64,000 nucleotides of DNA from Rhodocyclaceae bacterium. Its GTDB lineage: Bacteria; Pseudomonadota; Gammaproteobacteria; Burkholderiales; Rhodocyclaceae. Below, in pieces: positions 23,532 through 32,211 of the stretch. Positions within the stretch are counted from its first letter, which is position 1; the number at the start of each line of letters is the position of its first letter. Both the position numbers and the translations under genes were made by a program. Where the stretch lies: assembly GCA_030681195.1 (NCBI GenBank), contig JAUXXJ010000042.1:62001-126000 (forward strand). The letters run 5' to 3'. Below the pieces are notes generated by a model. It was not told the DNA's origin. It did no database searches and was given only the letters and a program-made list of their open reading frames with translations.

Positions 23532-26500
23532 GTCGTGAAGGCGTTGCTGAGGGTGAAACTTTGGTCCATGACGGTGTTGCGCTGGCCGATGGTGTAGCCG
23601 AGCCGCACGTTGCGGAAAGGATACGGGATTTTCGGGGTATCGCGCAGATGGGCGGTGAAGGTGGGCGAGAGCAAACTCATCGGGCGCGTGGTGTTTTTCA
23701 TGGCGGCGATACGATTGGCGTCGGTGAGGCTGTCTTGCAGAATCCAGGCTTCAAGGGTGTAACTGGGCGAGCCGTCGATGGAAGCCCAGACCGTGCTGGC
23801 AGTTTGGCGGTAGGCGCGGCCGCTATCACTGCCTGCGACGACCTGCATCAGGCCAGCGGCAGGCCAGGTGGCCGGGGTTAGCGCGCTTGCCGCACCGCTC
23901 CAGGTATAGAGACCGTTTTCGCTGGCGGTGGTTTGCGACTTGACGAGGATGAGGTCGCCGTTGGCCATCGTAATGCCATCAATGACTGCGCCGGGTGTGG
24001 CGAGGGTTATGTTGGCTTGTGTTGCCACACGCACGGACTGGCGCGACCAGTTGCTACCGTCGTAGCGCCACCAGCCGGAGGCATCGCTGCCCTGCTGCAC
24101 CTGGACAACAGTGTTGGTGTGGACAGCAACGGGCATTAACGCGGCGATGGCGCTTTGCCAGGTGTAGATGCCGAGATCTTTGACGAGAATGCGGTCACCG
24201 ATTTTCATCAGGATGCCGTCGATACGCGATCCTGGGGCGGTGACGTTTGTCAACGCCTGTGTTGTTGCAACTTTTACGCGCAGTGCGTGCCAGCCGATGG
24301 TCGCGGTGCCGAGCGTTGGGCTGGCGGTGGTCTGGTGCCATAAGGAACGCGCGTTGATTGCGCCCTGGCTGATTTCGATGACGGCTCCGTCGAGTGCCTG
24401 GGCGCTGTTGAAGTCGCTCGCACGGCTCAGGGCAAGCGCACTACCGCTCCAGACATAGACGCCGTTTTCTTTGGCATCGGCCTGATCCTTGACCAGCACG
24501 CGGTCGCCGCTGACGAGGAAGACGTTGTCGATCGCGGCACCGGGCGTGGCAAGGTTGAGGGCGGTGGTGGTGGCGACGCGGGCCTTGGCCAGATTGGCAT
24601 CTGAAGGGGTGCGTGTGAGTTCGACGCGGACGTGGATGTCCTTGTTGACGGGGACGGCACTGCGGCTCGGGTCGAGCTTGTAGATGCCTTGCGGTATATC
24701 CGGGGGGACGCTGAGTGGCGGATTCGGTGCGCTGGGGTTGGTCGGCGGGATTGGGTAGCCCGTGCGACCAAGGCTGTAAGGGGCGAGCGGGTGGCCGTGG
24801 ACGTTGTCGTCCTGTTCGGCTGCCAGCGCGCCAATGCTGCTGTCGCCACCCCAATAGACGAAGCCGACATGGCCACCGCGATATTGCGACGACGTGGTGG
24901 CCGGGTCGTTGCGGCCATTGTTCAGGGGATTGCTGACCGTTTCGTCAAAGTAGAAGTTCGGATCGGTCGGGTGTTGGTTGCGGCTGGCGCGTGGGTCGAT
25001 TTCGAAACCGATCTTGGGCGGGACGATGAAGGCGCTTTCGTTGTTGTTGCCGGAATAGCCCATGTGCTGCGCGGCGGCACCGCAGGCGGTGATGTCATTG
25101 TGGTCGCCATCGACAATGGCGAAGGTGATGCCTTCGGCCGGGGCGCTGGAAAAGCCGGCGTCGTTGATGCGGAACATGAAGTAGCTGCGCAGGCCGCCCC
25201 CCATGGCATGGGTCTCGGGCTTCCAGGCACAGCCGTAGAGATAGCCAGCCACGGCTGCATTGAGTGTCGTGCTGACGGTCTGGCCGAGTGTCAATGTTTG
25301 TGTTGCCGGGGCATAGCTGGCCAGCGGTGGCAGACCGGTCGCTGCCTGGGTGGTGACGGTGACGAAATTGGGAGTGCTGGGGATGCAGCGCACGATGTCC
25401 TGTGCAGCCGATTGGGTGGTGGAGACACGCGCGAAGATTTCAGGGCCGGAGAAGATGCCGCTGCCCTGAATCCCGGTGAGATTGGTGCCTTCAAGATAGT
25501 TGGCCCCGTTGGCCCGATTCGTCACGCTGTCGCGCAGCTGACCAGCGTCGCGCTGGCTTGCGAAGAGCAGCGCCCCGTTGCAATCCGTACTGCCTTGGCC
25601 ATTGACGTTGGTGGCTGGCGAAACGAAGATCATGTCGCTGTAATGGGAGAAATAGTTCTGCGGAGCGACGCTATCGGCATAACAGGCACTGGCGGGTACT
25701 TTGCTCGCCGATGCGGCCGGGGTCGTGTCGCGCAGGCAGCTGACCATGCGGTCGAGCAGTGAGTTGATGTCCTGACGGAAGTAGGCATTGCGGCGTACCT
25801 GTTCAAAGAGCTCATCCGGTTTGACGGTTTGCCCGGCGTCGTTACCCGCCAGGGTGCAGGCGCTGTTGCTGGCGGAGCAGCTGCGTCGGTAGGCATTGTT
25901 CTCGCGGTAGAGTTTCCCCTGTGTTTGCAAGGCCAGTGGCGTGCTGGCGGTGTTGTTGCTGATGGCGCCGGCGAAGTAGGTGCTTGTGGTCGTCTCGATG
26001 AGCAGGTTGGGGTCGAGATAGTTGGCGGGGCTGTAGTTGCCGCCACAGATGCTGACGTTGTTGCCATCGTTTGCGCTGCGATCCTGTCCCGGCAAGCGTG
26101 GCCCCGGTGAGAAGATGATGGCGGCTGGGCGGTCGTGGACGCTGGCCAGTATGCTGTGCAACGTCTCTGAGCTGGCGCCTGCGACGGTGACGATGTCGAT
26201 CTGACCCAGTGTGTCCCAGTTCATGGGGACGGTTTTTTCGACGCGCTGGTGACTGCCAGAGACGATGAACCAGAGGCATTCTTCGTGGCCATCACGCAGG
26301 GGCCCCGTGCCAAACAGTTGCCATGGCAAACGGCCGATGATGGTTTTGTTCAGCGCGCTACCGGATAGATTGGCATCGCAGCCTTCCGTCGTGCAGCCTA
26401 CGTTGGTGTTGTTGTTGCTGCCGAGATCGGGCAACGGCAGGTAACCGTAGGCGTAATGCGTGTTGGCATCGATCTGGTATTGCCGGTCGCGAAAGGTCTG

Positions 26501-26695
26501 CAGATACCAGTGCAATGCCTGCTTGGCTGTGGCCAGCGCCTGCTGGGTTTTTTGCATTCGCCGTGCTTCGACGGCTTCGGGCGTCAGGTTGTTGACGGCG
26601 AAGGTCAGTGCCGCAGTAACGACGATCATCAGAAAGACCAGCAGCGCCGCACCGCGCTGACGGGTAGAGGAATGCCGTCCCGCCAGCGCCGACAT
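23519..26695 (-). CDS. Very large pilin-like protein with phage tail-fibre-type repeats
   Basis: 1058 residues. The N-terminus MSALAGRHSSTRQRG is a leader, followed by a hydrophobic helix AALLVFLMIVVTAALTFAVN, as in PilX-type minor pilins but without Glu5. A large Cys-containing body follows. From about residue 707 to 980 there are three imperfect repeats of the type VATxxxLxLATPGAxIDG, GDRVLVKDQ, ENGxYxWSG, which I know from phage tail fibres. A 78-residue C-terminal domain closes it. I infer a pilus-tip adhesin of MshQ type. The start codon and first seven codons lie in dispersed repeat copy 7. Confidence 0.75.
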   Translation of the reverse strand: MSALAGRHSSTRQRGAALLVFLMIVVTAALTFAVNNLTPEAVEARRMQKTQQALATAKQALHWYLQTFRDRQYQIDANTHYAYGYLPLPDLGSNNNTNVGCTTEGCDANLSGSALNKTIIGRLPWQLFGTGPLRDGHEECLWFIVSGSHQRVEKTVPMNWDTLGQIDIVTVAGASSETLHSILASVHDRPAAIIFSPGPRLPGQDRSANDGNNVSICGGNYSPANYLDPNLLIETTTSTYFAGAISNNTASTPLALQTQGKLYRENNAYRRSCSASNSACTLAGNDAGQTVKPDELFEQVRRNAYFRQDINSLLDRMVSCLRDTTPAASASKVPASACYADSVAPQNYFSHYSDMIFVSPATNVNGQGSTDCNGALLFASQRDAGQLRDSVTNRANGANYLEGTNLTGIQGSGIFSGPEIFARVSTTQSAAQDIVRCIPSTPNFVTVTTQAATGLPPLASYAPATQTLTLGQTVSTTLNAAVAGYLYGCAWKPETHAMGGGLRSYFMFRINDAGFSSAPAEGITFAIVDGDHNDITACGAAAQHMGYSGNNNESAFIVPPKIGFEIDPRASRNQHPTDPNFYFDETVSNPLNNGRNDPATTSSQYRGGHVGFVYWGGDSSIGALAAEQDDNVHGHPLAPYSLGRTGYPIPPTNPSAPNPPLSVPPDIPQGIYKLDPSRSAVPVNKDIHVRVELTRTPSDANLAKARVATTTALNLATPGAAIDNVFLVSGDRVLVKDQADAKENGVYVWSGSALALSRASDFNSAQALDGAVIEISQGAINARSLWHQTTASPTLGTATIGWHALRVKVATTQALTNVTAPGSRIDGILMKIGDRILVKDLGIYTWQSAIAALMPVAVHTNTVVQVQQGSDASGWWRYDGSNWSRQSVRVATQANITLATPGAVIDGITMANGDLILVKSQTTASENGLYTWSGAASALTPATWPAAGLMQVVAGSDSGRAYRQTASTVWASIDGSPSYTLEAWILQDSLTDANRIAAMKNTTRPMSLLSPTFTAHLRDTPKIPYPFRNVRLGYTIGQRNTVMDQSFTLSNAFTTWID

Positions 26696-26697
26696 TT
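26674..26697 (+). repeat. Dispersed 24-bp repeat, copy 7 (supplies a start codon)
   Basis: GCCGTCCC then GCCAGCGCCGACATTT. On the minus strand the T-to-A variant creates ATG, and the copy is read as MSALAGRH at the start of the 1058-residue pilin-like protein. Confidence 0.92.
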
Positions 26698-27118
26698 ACT
26701 TGCCGGGGCGCACCCGGATTTCGCCCCCCGCCAGTCCGCCACTGGTTTCACGGGTGGCGCGATCCAGGGTGACTCCGACCTTGAGATCGGCGGGGGCTTC
26801 GTTGCCGGTGATCAGTGTGGCCTGGCCGGGGTGTTTGCGCGAGGTGCTGGTAACGACACCAGTTGCGCGGGTGTCCTGATTGTTGACCCAGACGGTGGAT
26901 TTTCCCGATGAGCGCACGACAATGCCATCAAGGCGGATGGTGCCGGCTTCCAGGCTGCGGGATTCCTGAAGGTTGAGCTGGCGCTGGCGCTCAAGTTGGA
27001 CGCGCATTTCCGGTGCAAAGAACAGTCTCCCCACGGGGGCCATGGTGGATTGTGCCTGAGCCGGCGCGACGCATAGCGCGGCGAGGATGGTTAGGAGGGC
27101 TGCTGGCGTCTGCTTCAT
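26696..27118 (-). CDS. mshK: MshK-like pilus biogenesis protein
   Basis: 140-residue periplasmic protein with a signal peptide (MKQTPAALLTILAALCVAPA, cleavage after QAQ). The middle, LDGIVVRSSGKSTVWVNNQD, resembles the short beta-rich MshK/PilP-like fold in which a regulatory loop docks to the secretin. Assignment rests on position between mshJ and the pilins as well as on that motif. It overlaps mshJ by 4 bp. Confidence 0.65.
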   Translation of the reverse strand: MKQTPAALLTILAALCVAPAQAQSTMAPVGRLFFAPEMRVQLERQRQLNLQESRSLEAGTIRLDGIVVRSSGKSTVWVNNQDTRATGVVTSTSRKHPGQATLITGNEAPADLKVGVTLDRATRETSGGLAGGEIRVRPGK

Positions 27119-27729
27119 CGCTTTTCCTGCAGCTTGATCCAGTTGATTTCACAACTTGCCTTGAGGTTGGCGCCCCCGACGTTGCCGGGTTCGAGGCGGT
27201 CGATCTGGCAGCGTTTGACGCTGATGAGCGCGTGAACTTGCGCTGATAAATCGCCCAGCAGGCCGAGCAGGTCATCTTCGTGCAGCAGGGGCATGTCGAG
27301 CTTCATGGTACTGACGAGAAAATCATGACCGCCGGAGGCGACCCGTTTGGGGTCGAGCGGCTGTTGTGGCGCGATTTCGTAGGTCAGGCCGAGCAGGCGA
27401 CGTGATGCCTTGATCGACTTCAGGGCTTCGACCCAGTGCAAGCGCTGTTCCGGTTCGGTCAGTCCGCGCTGGACGATTTCCTGGTAGCGGGCAATTTTCT
27501 CGCGGATATCGCGCTCGTCCTCATTGACGCGGGCGAGGCGTGCCCGGGTGTCGCTTTGCCGCGCCTGCGCCTGCTTGTGCTGCTGAGCGGCTTGCTGGGA
27601 CTGCTGGAACGTCCAGGTGACGGCAGCCGCCGCGATCAGGAGCGCGCCGATCAGCAGGCCGATGGAAAGCCCCAGGCTGGAAAGACTGAAGGTGGCGATG
27701 GGCGTGACGGATGGGGAGGGTGTGCTCAT
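27115..27729 (-). CDS. mshJ: MshJ-like (PilO-type) pilus assembly protein
   Basis: 204-residue bitopic protein with one N-terminal membrane helix (LSIGLLIGALLIAAAAVTW), a Gln/Ala/Arg-rich coiled coil (QQSQQAAQQHKQAQARQSDT), then a ferredoxin-like domain. This is the PilO/GspM-like layout of MshJ, which with MshI forms the inner-membrane alignment complex. It lies between mshI and mshK. Confidence 0.75.
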   Translation of the reverse strand: MSTPSPSVTPIATFSLSSLGLSIGLLIGALLIAAAAVTWTFQQSQQAAQQHKQAQARQSDTRARLARVNEDERDIREKIARYQEIVQRGLTEPEQRLHWVEALKSIKASRRLLGLTYEIAPQQPLDPKRVASGGHDFLVSTMKLDMPLLHEDDLLGLLGDLSAQVHALISVKRCQIDRLEPGNVGGANLKASCEINWIKLQEKR

Positions 27730-27736
27730 GGCCGGC

Positions 27737-29272
27737 TTACAGTTTGCGAATCAGGCGGAAGGCGAAGCGTGGCGCTTCGGGGGTGCCGCGCTCCTGGTCG
27801 CTCTTGAGCGTCGTGGTGGATTGCGCATCGACAGGCATTTGCTGAATGAGAACGACGGTGTCCGGTGTCTGGGCCAGATCCTGGAAGAATGCATTGACGC
27901 GGTCGATTTGCGCCGTTTGCATGCTGGCCAGGCTGACAGGCAGGCGTGCATTGATCGTGAGTTGTGCGAAAGGCCCGCTGCCCAGCGAGGCGAGCGTCGT
28001 GCTGCCCGGAAAAGGCGTCACTGCCGTCGTGACTTCCAGCTTCTCAAGGAGTTGCCATTCGAGTTTGTCGAGGCTGATGTCCGGGAATCGCTCCATGGAT
28101 TGGCTGAGTTGTGCCAGCGTCGGTCCCATCCCCTGCGCACGCCGGCTTTCTGCCTCGAAACGCGTCACCAGCGCCCGCAGATTGTCCGTCGTCAGGGGGA
28201 TTTTGGGGAGGGCCTCCAAGGTGGCGTCATAGCGTTGCTGATCGAGCCGGGTTTGTTGCTCGATCTGCTGAATTTCCGTCTGAAAATCGAGCGTGTCAAG
28301 GAACAACTTGGTCGCGAACAGGAGCCCGCCGGCCAGAATGAGCGCGCTGACGGTGTTGAGCGTAAAACGGATTTGCCAGAGGCGAAAGAAACGACGTTGC
28401 GCCGGCAAGGCAAACTGTTCAGAGGGCGATTTTTTGACCAGCAGATGGCAAAAGAGCATGCCAGCATGCAGCTTGCCGTCGTATTTTCGCAAGCCAAGAC
28501 GCGTGCTTTCCTGCAACAGGTCGATGATATCGAAATGCAGGGTGTCGGTATCCTGGCAACGCTCACGCAGGGCGCTGACCTGATCGGGATGGGCAACGAC
28601 GCGCACGGCCAGTGGCTTTTGGCGGTCGATGAGGCGCTGACCGGCCAGATACTGGTGCATCTTGCCGGCTTCGGTCGCGGTGGCAATGGCGGTTTCCTGG
28701 GCACTGCCGGTGGCCAGTGGTGTCTGACGCGAAAGCCGTAACTGGCGATGGTCGAAAAAGACCTGCCGCAGCCCTGCCGGGGTGGGCGCGATCAGCAGTT
28801 GCTGGGCGCTGGCATCCTCGGATAGCAACTGGGCCGCCAATTGCGGCAGCGAGTAGATGCCCTGGAGCGCAACTTGGGCTTCATCCAGCCGCAAGAGCCA
28901 TGGATCAAGGGTTTGTGGTTGGGTCAGGGCCATCAGGAGCAGACGTTCGTCGCGTCTGCCTTGTTTCAGTCGCCCCTCGGAGCGCGCCAGGGAGAAGGGT
29001 GTGCCGTAATAATACTGGCCGAGTTTGCGCTTGATGATGGCCGCACGATCCTTGCCGGAACTGAAGGGGATGTCCTCCAGCTGGAAACCCTCTTCGGCGA
29101 CGTCGGCAAGGAGGGTGTAAAGCCACTTGTCGTGGCCACGCAAGAAATGGGCAAAGCGCTCATAGCCGGATTCATCGGCTGGAAAGTGCTCGCCACGATT
29201 CACGGCGCTGCCGCCGACCTGATAGAGGCTGAGGCCGGCGGGATCGAGCAGGAGAACGCAGCGTGTGGGCAT
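27737..29272 (-). CDS. mshI: MshI-like protein (PilM/PilN-type fusion)
   Basis: 511 residues. The N-terminal ~300 form a cytoplasmic domain starting MPTRCVLLLDPAGLSLYQVG, reminiscent of the actin-like PilM fold; a membrane helix follows (LNTVSALILAGGLLFATKLF), then a coiled coil and a PilN-like periplasmic domain. MshI performs the PilM/PilN role in MSHA systems. I chose the ATG at 29272 because it lies just after the mshG stop; the open frame continues 23 codons upstream into mshG. Confidence 0.7.
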   Translation of the reverse strand: MPTRCVLLLDPAGLSLYQVGGSAVNRGEHFPADESGYERFAHFLRGHDKWLYTLLADVAEEGFQLEDIPFSSGKDRAAIIKRKLGQYYYGTPFSLARSEGRLKQGRRDERLLLMALTQPQTLDPWLLRLDEAQVALQGIYSLPQLAAQLLSEDASAQQLLIAPTPAGLRQVFFDHRQLRLSRQTPLATGSAQETAIATATEAGKMHQYLAGQRLIDRQKPLAVRVVAHPDQVSALRERCQDTDTLHFDIIDLLQESTRLGLRKYDGKLHAGMLFCHLLVKKSPSEQFALPAQRRFFRLWQIRFTLNTVSALILAGGLLFATKLFLDTLDFQTEIQQIEQQTRLDQQRYDATLEALPKIPLTTDNLRALVTRFEAESRRAQGMGPTLAQLSQSMERFPDISLDKLEWQLLEKLEVTTAVTPFPGSTTLASLGSGPFAQLTINARLPVSLASMQTAQIDRVNAFFQDLAQTPDTVVLIQQMPVDAQSTTTLKSDQERGTPEAPRFAFRLIRKL

Positions 29273-29280
29273 AGGCCGAA

Positions 29281-30480
29281 TCAGATCTTGAGTTTGCTGA
29301 TGGTGTCGTAGATCGGGCCGAGGACCGACAGCATGACCCATCCCATGATGACGCCAACGATCACGGTCATGGCAGGTTCGATCATGGTTTGCACCCGGGC
29401 AATCGACTCACGGACATCCCGATTGTAAAAGTAACTGACATTGCTTAGTGCGGTGTCCAGCGAGCCGGTGCTTTCACCGACCCGCAGCATGCGAATCACC
29501 AGGGGCGGGAACAGCCCCACGTTCTGAAAGGCAACGGTGATGTTCTGGCCGTCGTTGATCATCTGCTCGACTTGCTCAAGCCCTTCGCGGATGACCGTGT
29601 TGCCGACGATATTCTGGGTGGTGCGGATCGAGTCGATCACCGAAATGCCCGAGGCGTACATCATTGCGAAGACACCGGCAAAGCGCGACAGGATGATTTT
29701 CTTGAGAATGTCGCCGATGTAAGGAAAGGCCAGCTTTGCCGCATCGTAGCGACGTTGCGCCCGGGGGTTGGTGCGCACCGCCAGCGTGGCGGCGATGATC
29801 AGGAGAAAGGGCAGGCCGAGGGCGATGTACCAGTAGTTCACGAAGAAATTCGAAGTGGCAATCAGTGCCTGGGTGTGGAGCGGCAACTCCTGCCCCATGT
29901 TCTTCATGAAGCTGACCATCTTCGGGACGAGGTACATCATCATGAACAGGGTGACGAGGATAATGACACCGCCAAGAAAAGCTGGGTACATGATCAGTTT
30001 CTTGGTTTGCGCTGCCAGTTCGTCTTCCCATTTGAGTGTTTCGGTCAGGCTGTGCAAGACCTCGGTGAGGTTGCCGCTTTCCTCGCCGGCCTTGATGAGG
30101 CTGACAAATACATTATCAAACACCTTGGAATGACTTGAAAGCGCCTGGGAGAGCGTCTTGCCACCCTCGACGCTTTCGATCAGGTCGGCGATGACTTCGC
30201 GGAAACGCGGGTTTTCCAGGCTGTCGCGCAGGTCGGTGAGGCTTTCGATCAAGGGCACGCCGGCGCGGGAGAGCTGTTCCAGATGGAAGCAGAAGGTAAT
30301 GAGCTCTCGGCGCGTGATCTTCATTCCGCCGAAGCCGCCCTGCTTGACCGGATCGCCGCTGATGAGATCCAGTTCCATGCGCTTCAGGCGCATTTCGAGG
30401 TCGACGGGATTAATGGCATCCATCCGGCCGAAGATCAGCCGGCCGTTCGCATCCATCGCTTTGTAGGCGTAGAGCGACAT
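29281..30480 (-). CDS. mshG: MshG/GspF-family inner-membrane platform protein
   Basis: 399-residue platform protein of type IV pilus and type II secretion systems. It has two T2SSF domains, each with the family helices (for example LEQLSRAGVPLIESLTDLRD and FAGVFAMMYASGISVIDSIR), and three membrane segments ending MTVIVGVIMGWVMLSVLGPI. It couples the MshE ATPase to pilin extraction. It is separated from mshE by 8 bp. Confidence 0.93.
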   Translation of the reverse strand: MSLYAYKAMDANGRLIFGRMDAINPVDLEMRLKRMELDLISGDPVKQGGFGGMKITRRELITFCFHLEQLSRAGVPLIESLTDLRDSLENPRFREVIADLIESVEGGKTLSQALSSHSKVFDNVFVSLIKAGEESGNLTEVLHSLTETLKWEDELAAQTKKLIMYPAFLGGVIILVTLFMMMYLVPKMVSFMKNMGQELPLHTQALIATSNFFVNYWYIALGLPFLLIIAATLAVRTNPRAQRRYDAAKLAFPYIGDILKKIILSRFAGVFAMMYASGISVIDSIRTTQNIVGNTVIREGLEQVEQMINDGQNITVAFQNVGLFPPLVIRMLRVGESTGSLDTALSNVSYFYNRDVRESIARVQTMIEPAMTVIVGVIMGWVMLSVLGPIYDTISKLKI

Positions 30481-30488
30481 GAAGTGGA

Positions 30489-32192
30489 TTACATCCGCTC
30501 GGTCAGATCAACCACGCGTGCGACCTCATCCAGCGAGGTGATGCCTTCCAGTACCCGGCGCAGGCCGTCTTCGGCGAGTGTGCGGAAGCCCTTTTCGCTG
30601 GCGGCACGGCGAATCTCGCGGAGGGTGGCGCGACGTACCACGAGGTCATCGAGATCGCCATCCATGCGCAAAATTTCCATGATCGCCACGCGCCCGCGAT
30701 AGCCTTGGTAGTCGCACTGCGGGCAACCCGACGGGCGGTAGAGAATCGGCGTCTGGCGAAGTGGCTCGGCACCGAGCAGGTGCAACTCGCCCTTGCCGGC
30801 TGGATAGGGTTTGCGACAATGGGGGCAGAGTTTTCTCACCAGTCGCTGCGCGACGACGCCGATGATGTTGCCGGCCATAATGTCGGGCAGTACGCCGATG
30901 TCGAGCAGACGCGGAATGGCGCCGAGTGCCGAATTGGTGTGCAGGGTGGAAAATACCTGGTGCCCTGTCATGGCAGCGCGGAAGGCCATGTCGGCGGTGT
31001 CAGCATCGCGGATTTCGCCGACCAGAATGACATCCGGGTCCTGCCGCATCATCGAGCGGATGCCGTTGGCGAAATCGAGCTTGGCGGCTTCGGCCACCGA
31101 GGTCTGACGGATCATCGCCATCGGGTATTCGACCGGGTCTTCCAGCGTCATGATATTCACGCCCTCTTCGTTGATGTGATTCAGCATCGAGTAGAGGGTG
31201 GTGGTCTTGCCGCTGCCGGTCGGGCCGGTGACGAGGATGATGCCTTCGGGGCGCGCCATCATGCGGCGCAACTGTTCCGTCTGGGCGTCGTCGAGGCCGA
31301 TCTTGTCGAGCGGCACGATGCCTTTCTGGCGATCGAGAATGCGCAGGACGAGGTTTTCGCCATGGATGGTGGGCTGGGCCGCGCAGCGGAAGTCGATCGC
31401 ACGGCCGTTGATGGTCATCGAAATGCGCCCATCTTGCGGCGCGCGTGTTTCGGCGATGTTCATGCCGCTCATGACCTTGAGACGCACGGCCATGGCCGAC
31501 CAGTAGGATTTGTGCAGGGCGCGGATCTGGCGCAGGATGCCGTCGATCCGGTAGCGGATGCGCAGGAAGCTGGCTTCCGGCTCGAAGTGAATGTCGGAGG
31601 CGTCGCGTTTGACGGCGTCGGAGAGTAGGGCGTCGATGAGGCGGACGACCGGCTGGCTATATTCGTCGGAAGAGGTCGACAGGCTGCGGAAGTCGATTTC
31701 GCCGGTTTCGATCTCATTCAGGATGCCATCGATCGACAACTCGTAACCGTAGTGCTGGTCGATACCGCGCGCGATTTCGGATTCGCCGGCGAGCACCGTA
31801 TCGACAATCAGATCAGGTGAGACCAGGGCGCGCAGGCGATCGAGGGCGACGATGTCGTTGGGATCGGCCAGCGCGATGGTCATGCGCTTCTGATCGGGAT
31901 CGTAGTCGAGCGGCAGCAAGTGGTGGCGCTTGGCGATTTCGCGCGGAACAAGACTTAAAGCAACAGGGTCGACGGTGGCGCGCGACAGGTCGATGGATTT
32001 TTGGCCGAGCGACTCGCCCAGCGCATCGCGCAAGGTGGCCTCGGTGACAAAGCCGAGACTGACCAGCAGCTTGCCGACCGGCTGGTTCGACTTCATCTGT
32101 TCGAGCAGCGCGATGCGCAGCTGATCTTCGCTGATGATGCCCTGGGCGATCAGTACCTGACCGATGGGCTGGCGGCTAACGTTGTTGTTCAT
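30489..32192 (-). CDS. mshE: MshE/PilB-family pilus extension ATPase
   Basis: 567-residue secretion ATPase. The N-terminal MshEN domain (IGQVLIAQGIISEDQLRIAL, then QMKSNQPVGKLLVSLGFVTE) is the type that binds cyclic di-GMP in MshE. The ATPase core has VTGPTGSGKTTTLYSML as Walker A, the Asp box, VILVGEIRDADTADMAF as Walker B, and a zinc site with CPHC and CPQC. It powers pilus assembly. Cyclic di-GMP control is inferred from the family. Confidence 0.94.
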   Translation of the reverse strand: MNNNVSRQPIGQVLIAQGIISEDQLRIALLEQMKSNQPVGKLLVSLGFVTEATLRDALGESLGQKSIDLSRATVDPVALSLVPREIAKRHHLLPLDYDPDQKRMTIALADPNDIVALDRLRALVSPDLIVDTVLAGESEIARGIDQHYGYELSIDGILNEIETGEIDFRSLSTSSDEYSQPVVRLIDALLSDAVKRDASDIHFEPEASFLRIRYRIDGILRQIRALHKSYWSAMAVRLKVMSGMNIAETRAPQDGRISMTINGRAIDFRCAAQPTIHGENLVLRILDRQKGIVPLDKIGLDDAQTEQLRRMMARPEGIILVTGPTGSGKTTTLYSMLNHINEEGVNIMTLEDPVEYPMAMIRQTSVAEAAKLDFANGIRSMMRQDPDVILVGEIRDADTADMAFRAAMTGHQVFSTLHTNSALGAIPRLLDIGVLPDIMAGNIIGVVAQRLVRKLCPHCRKPYPAGKGELHLLGAEPLRQTPILYRPSGCPQCDYQGYRGRVAIMEILRMDGDLDDLVVRRATLREIRRAASEKGFRTLAEDGLRRVLEGITSLDEVARVVDLTERM

Positions 32193-32211
32193 CGGGTTCG
32201 CTTGGGCCGTG

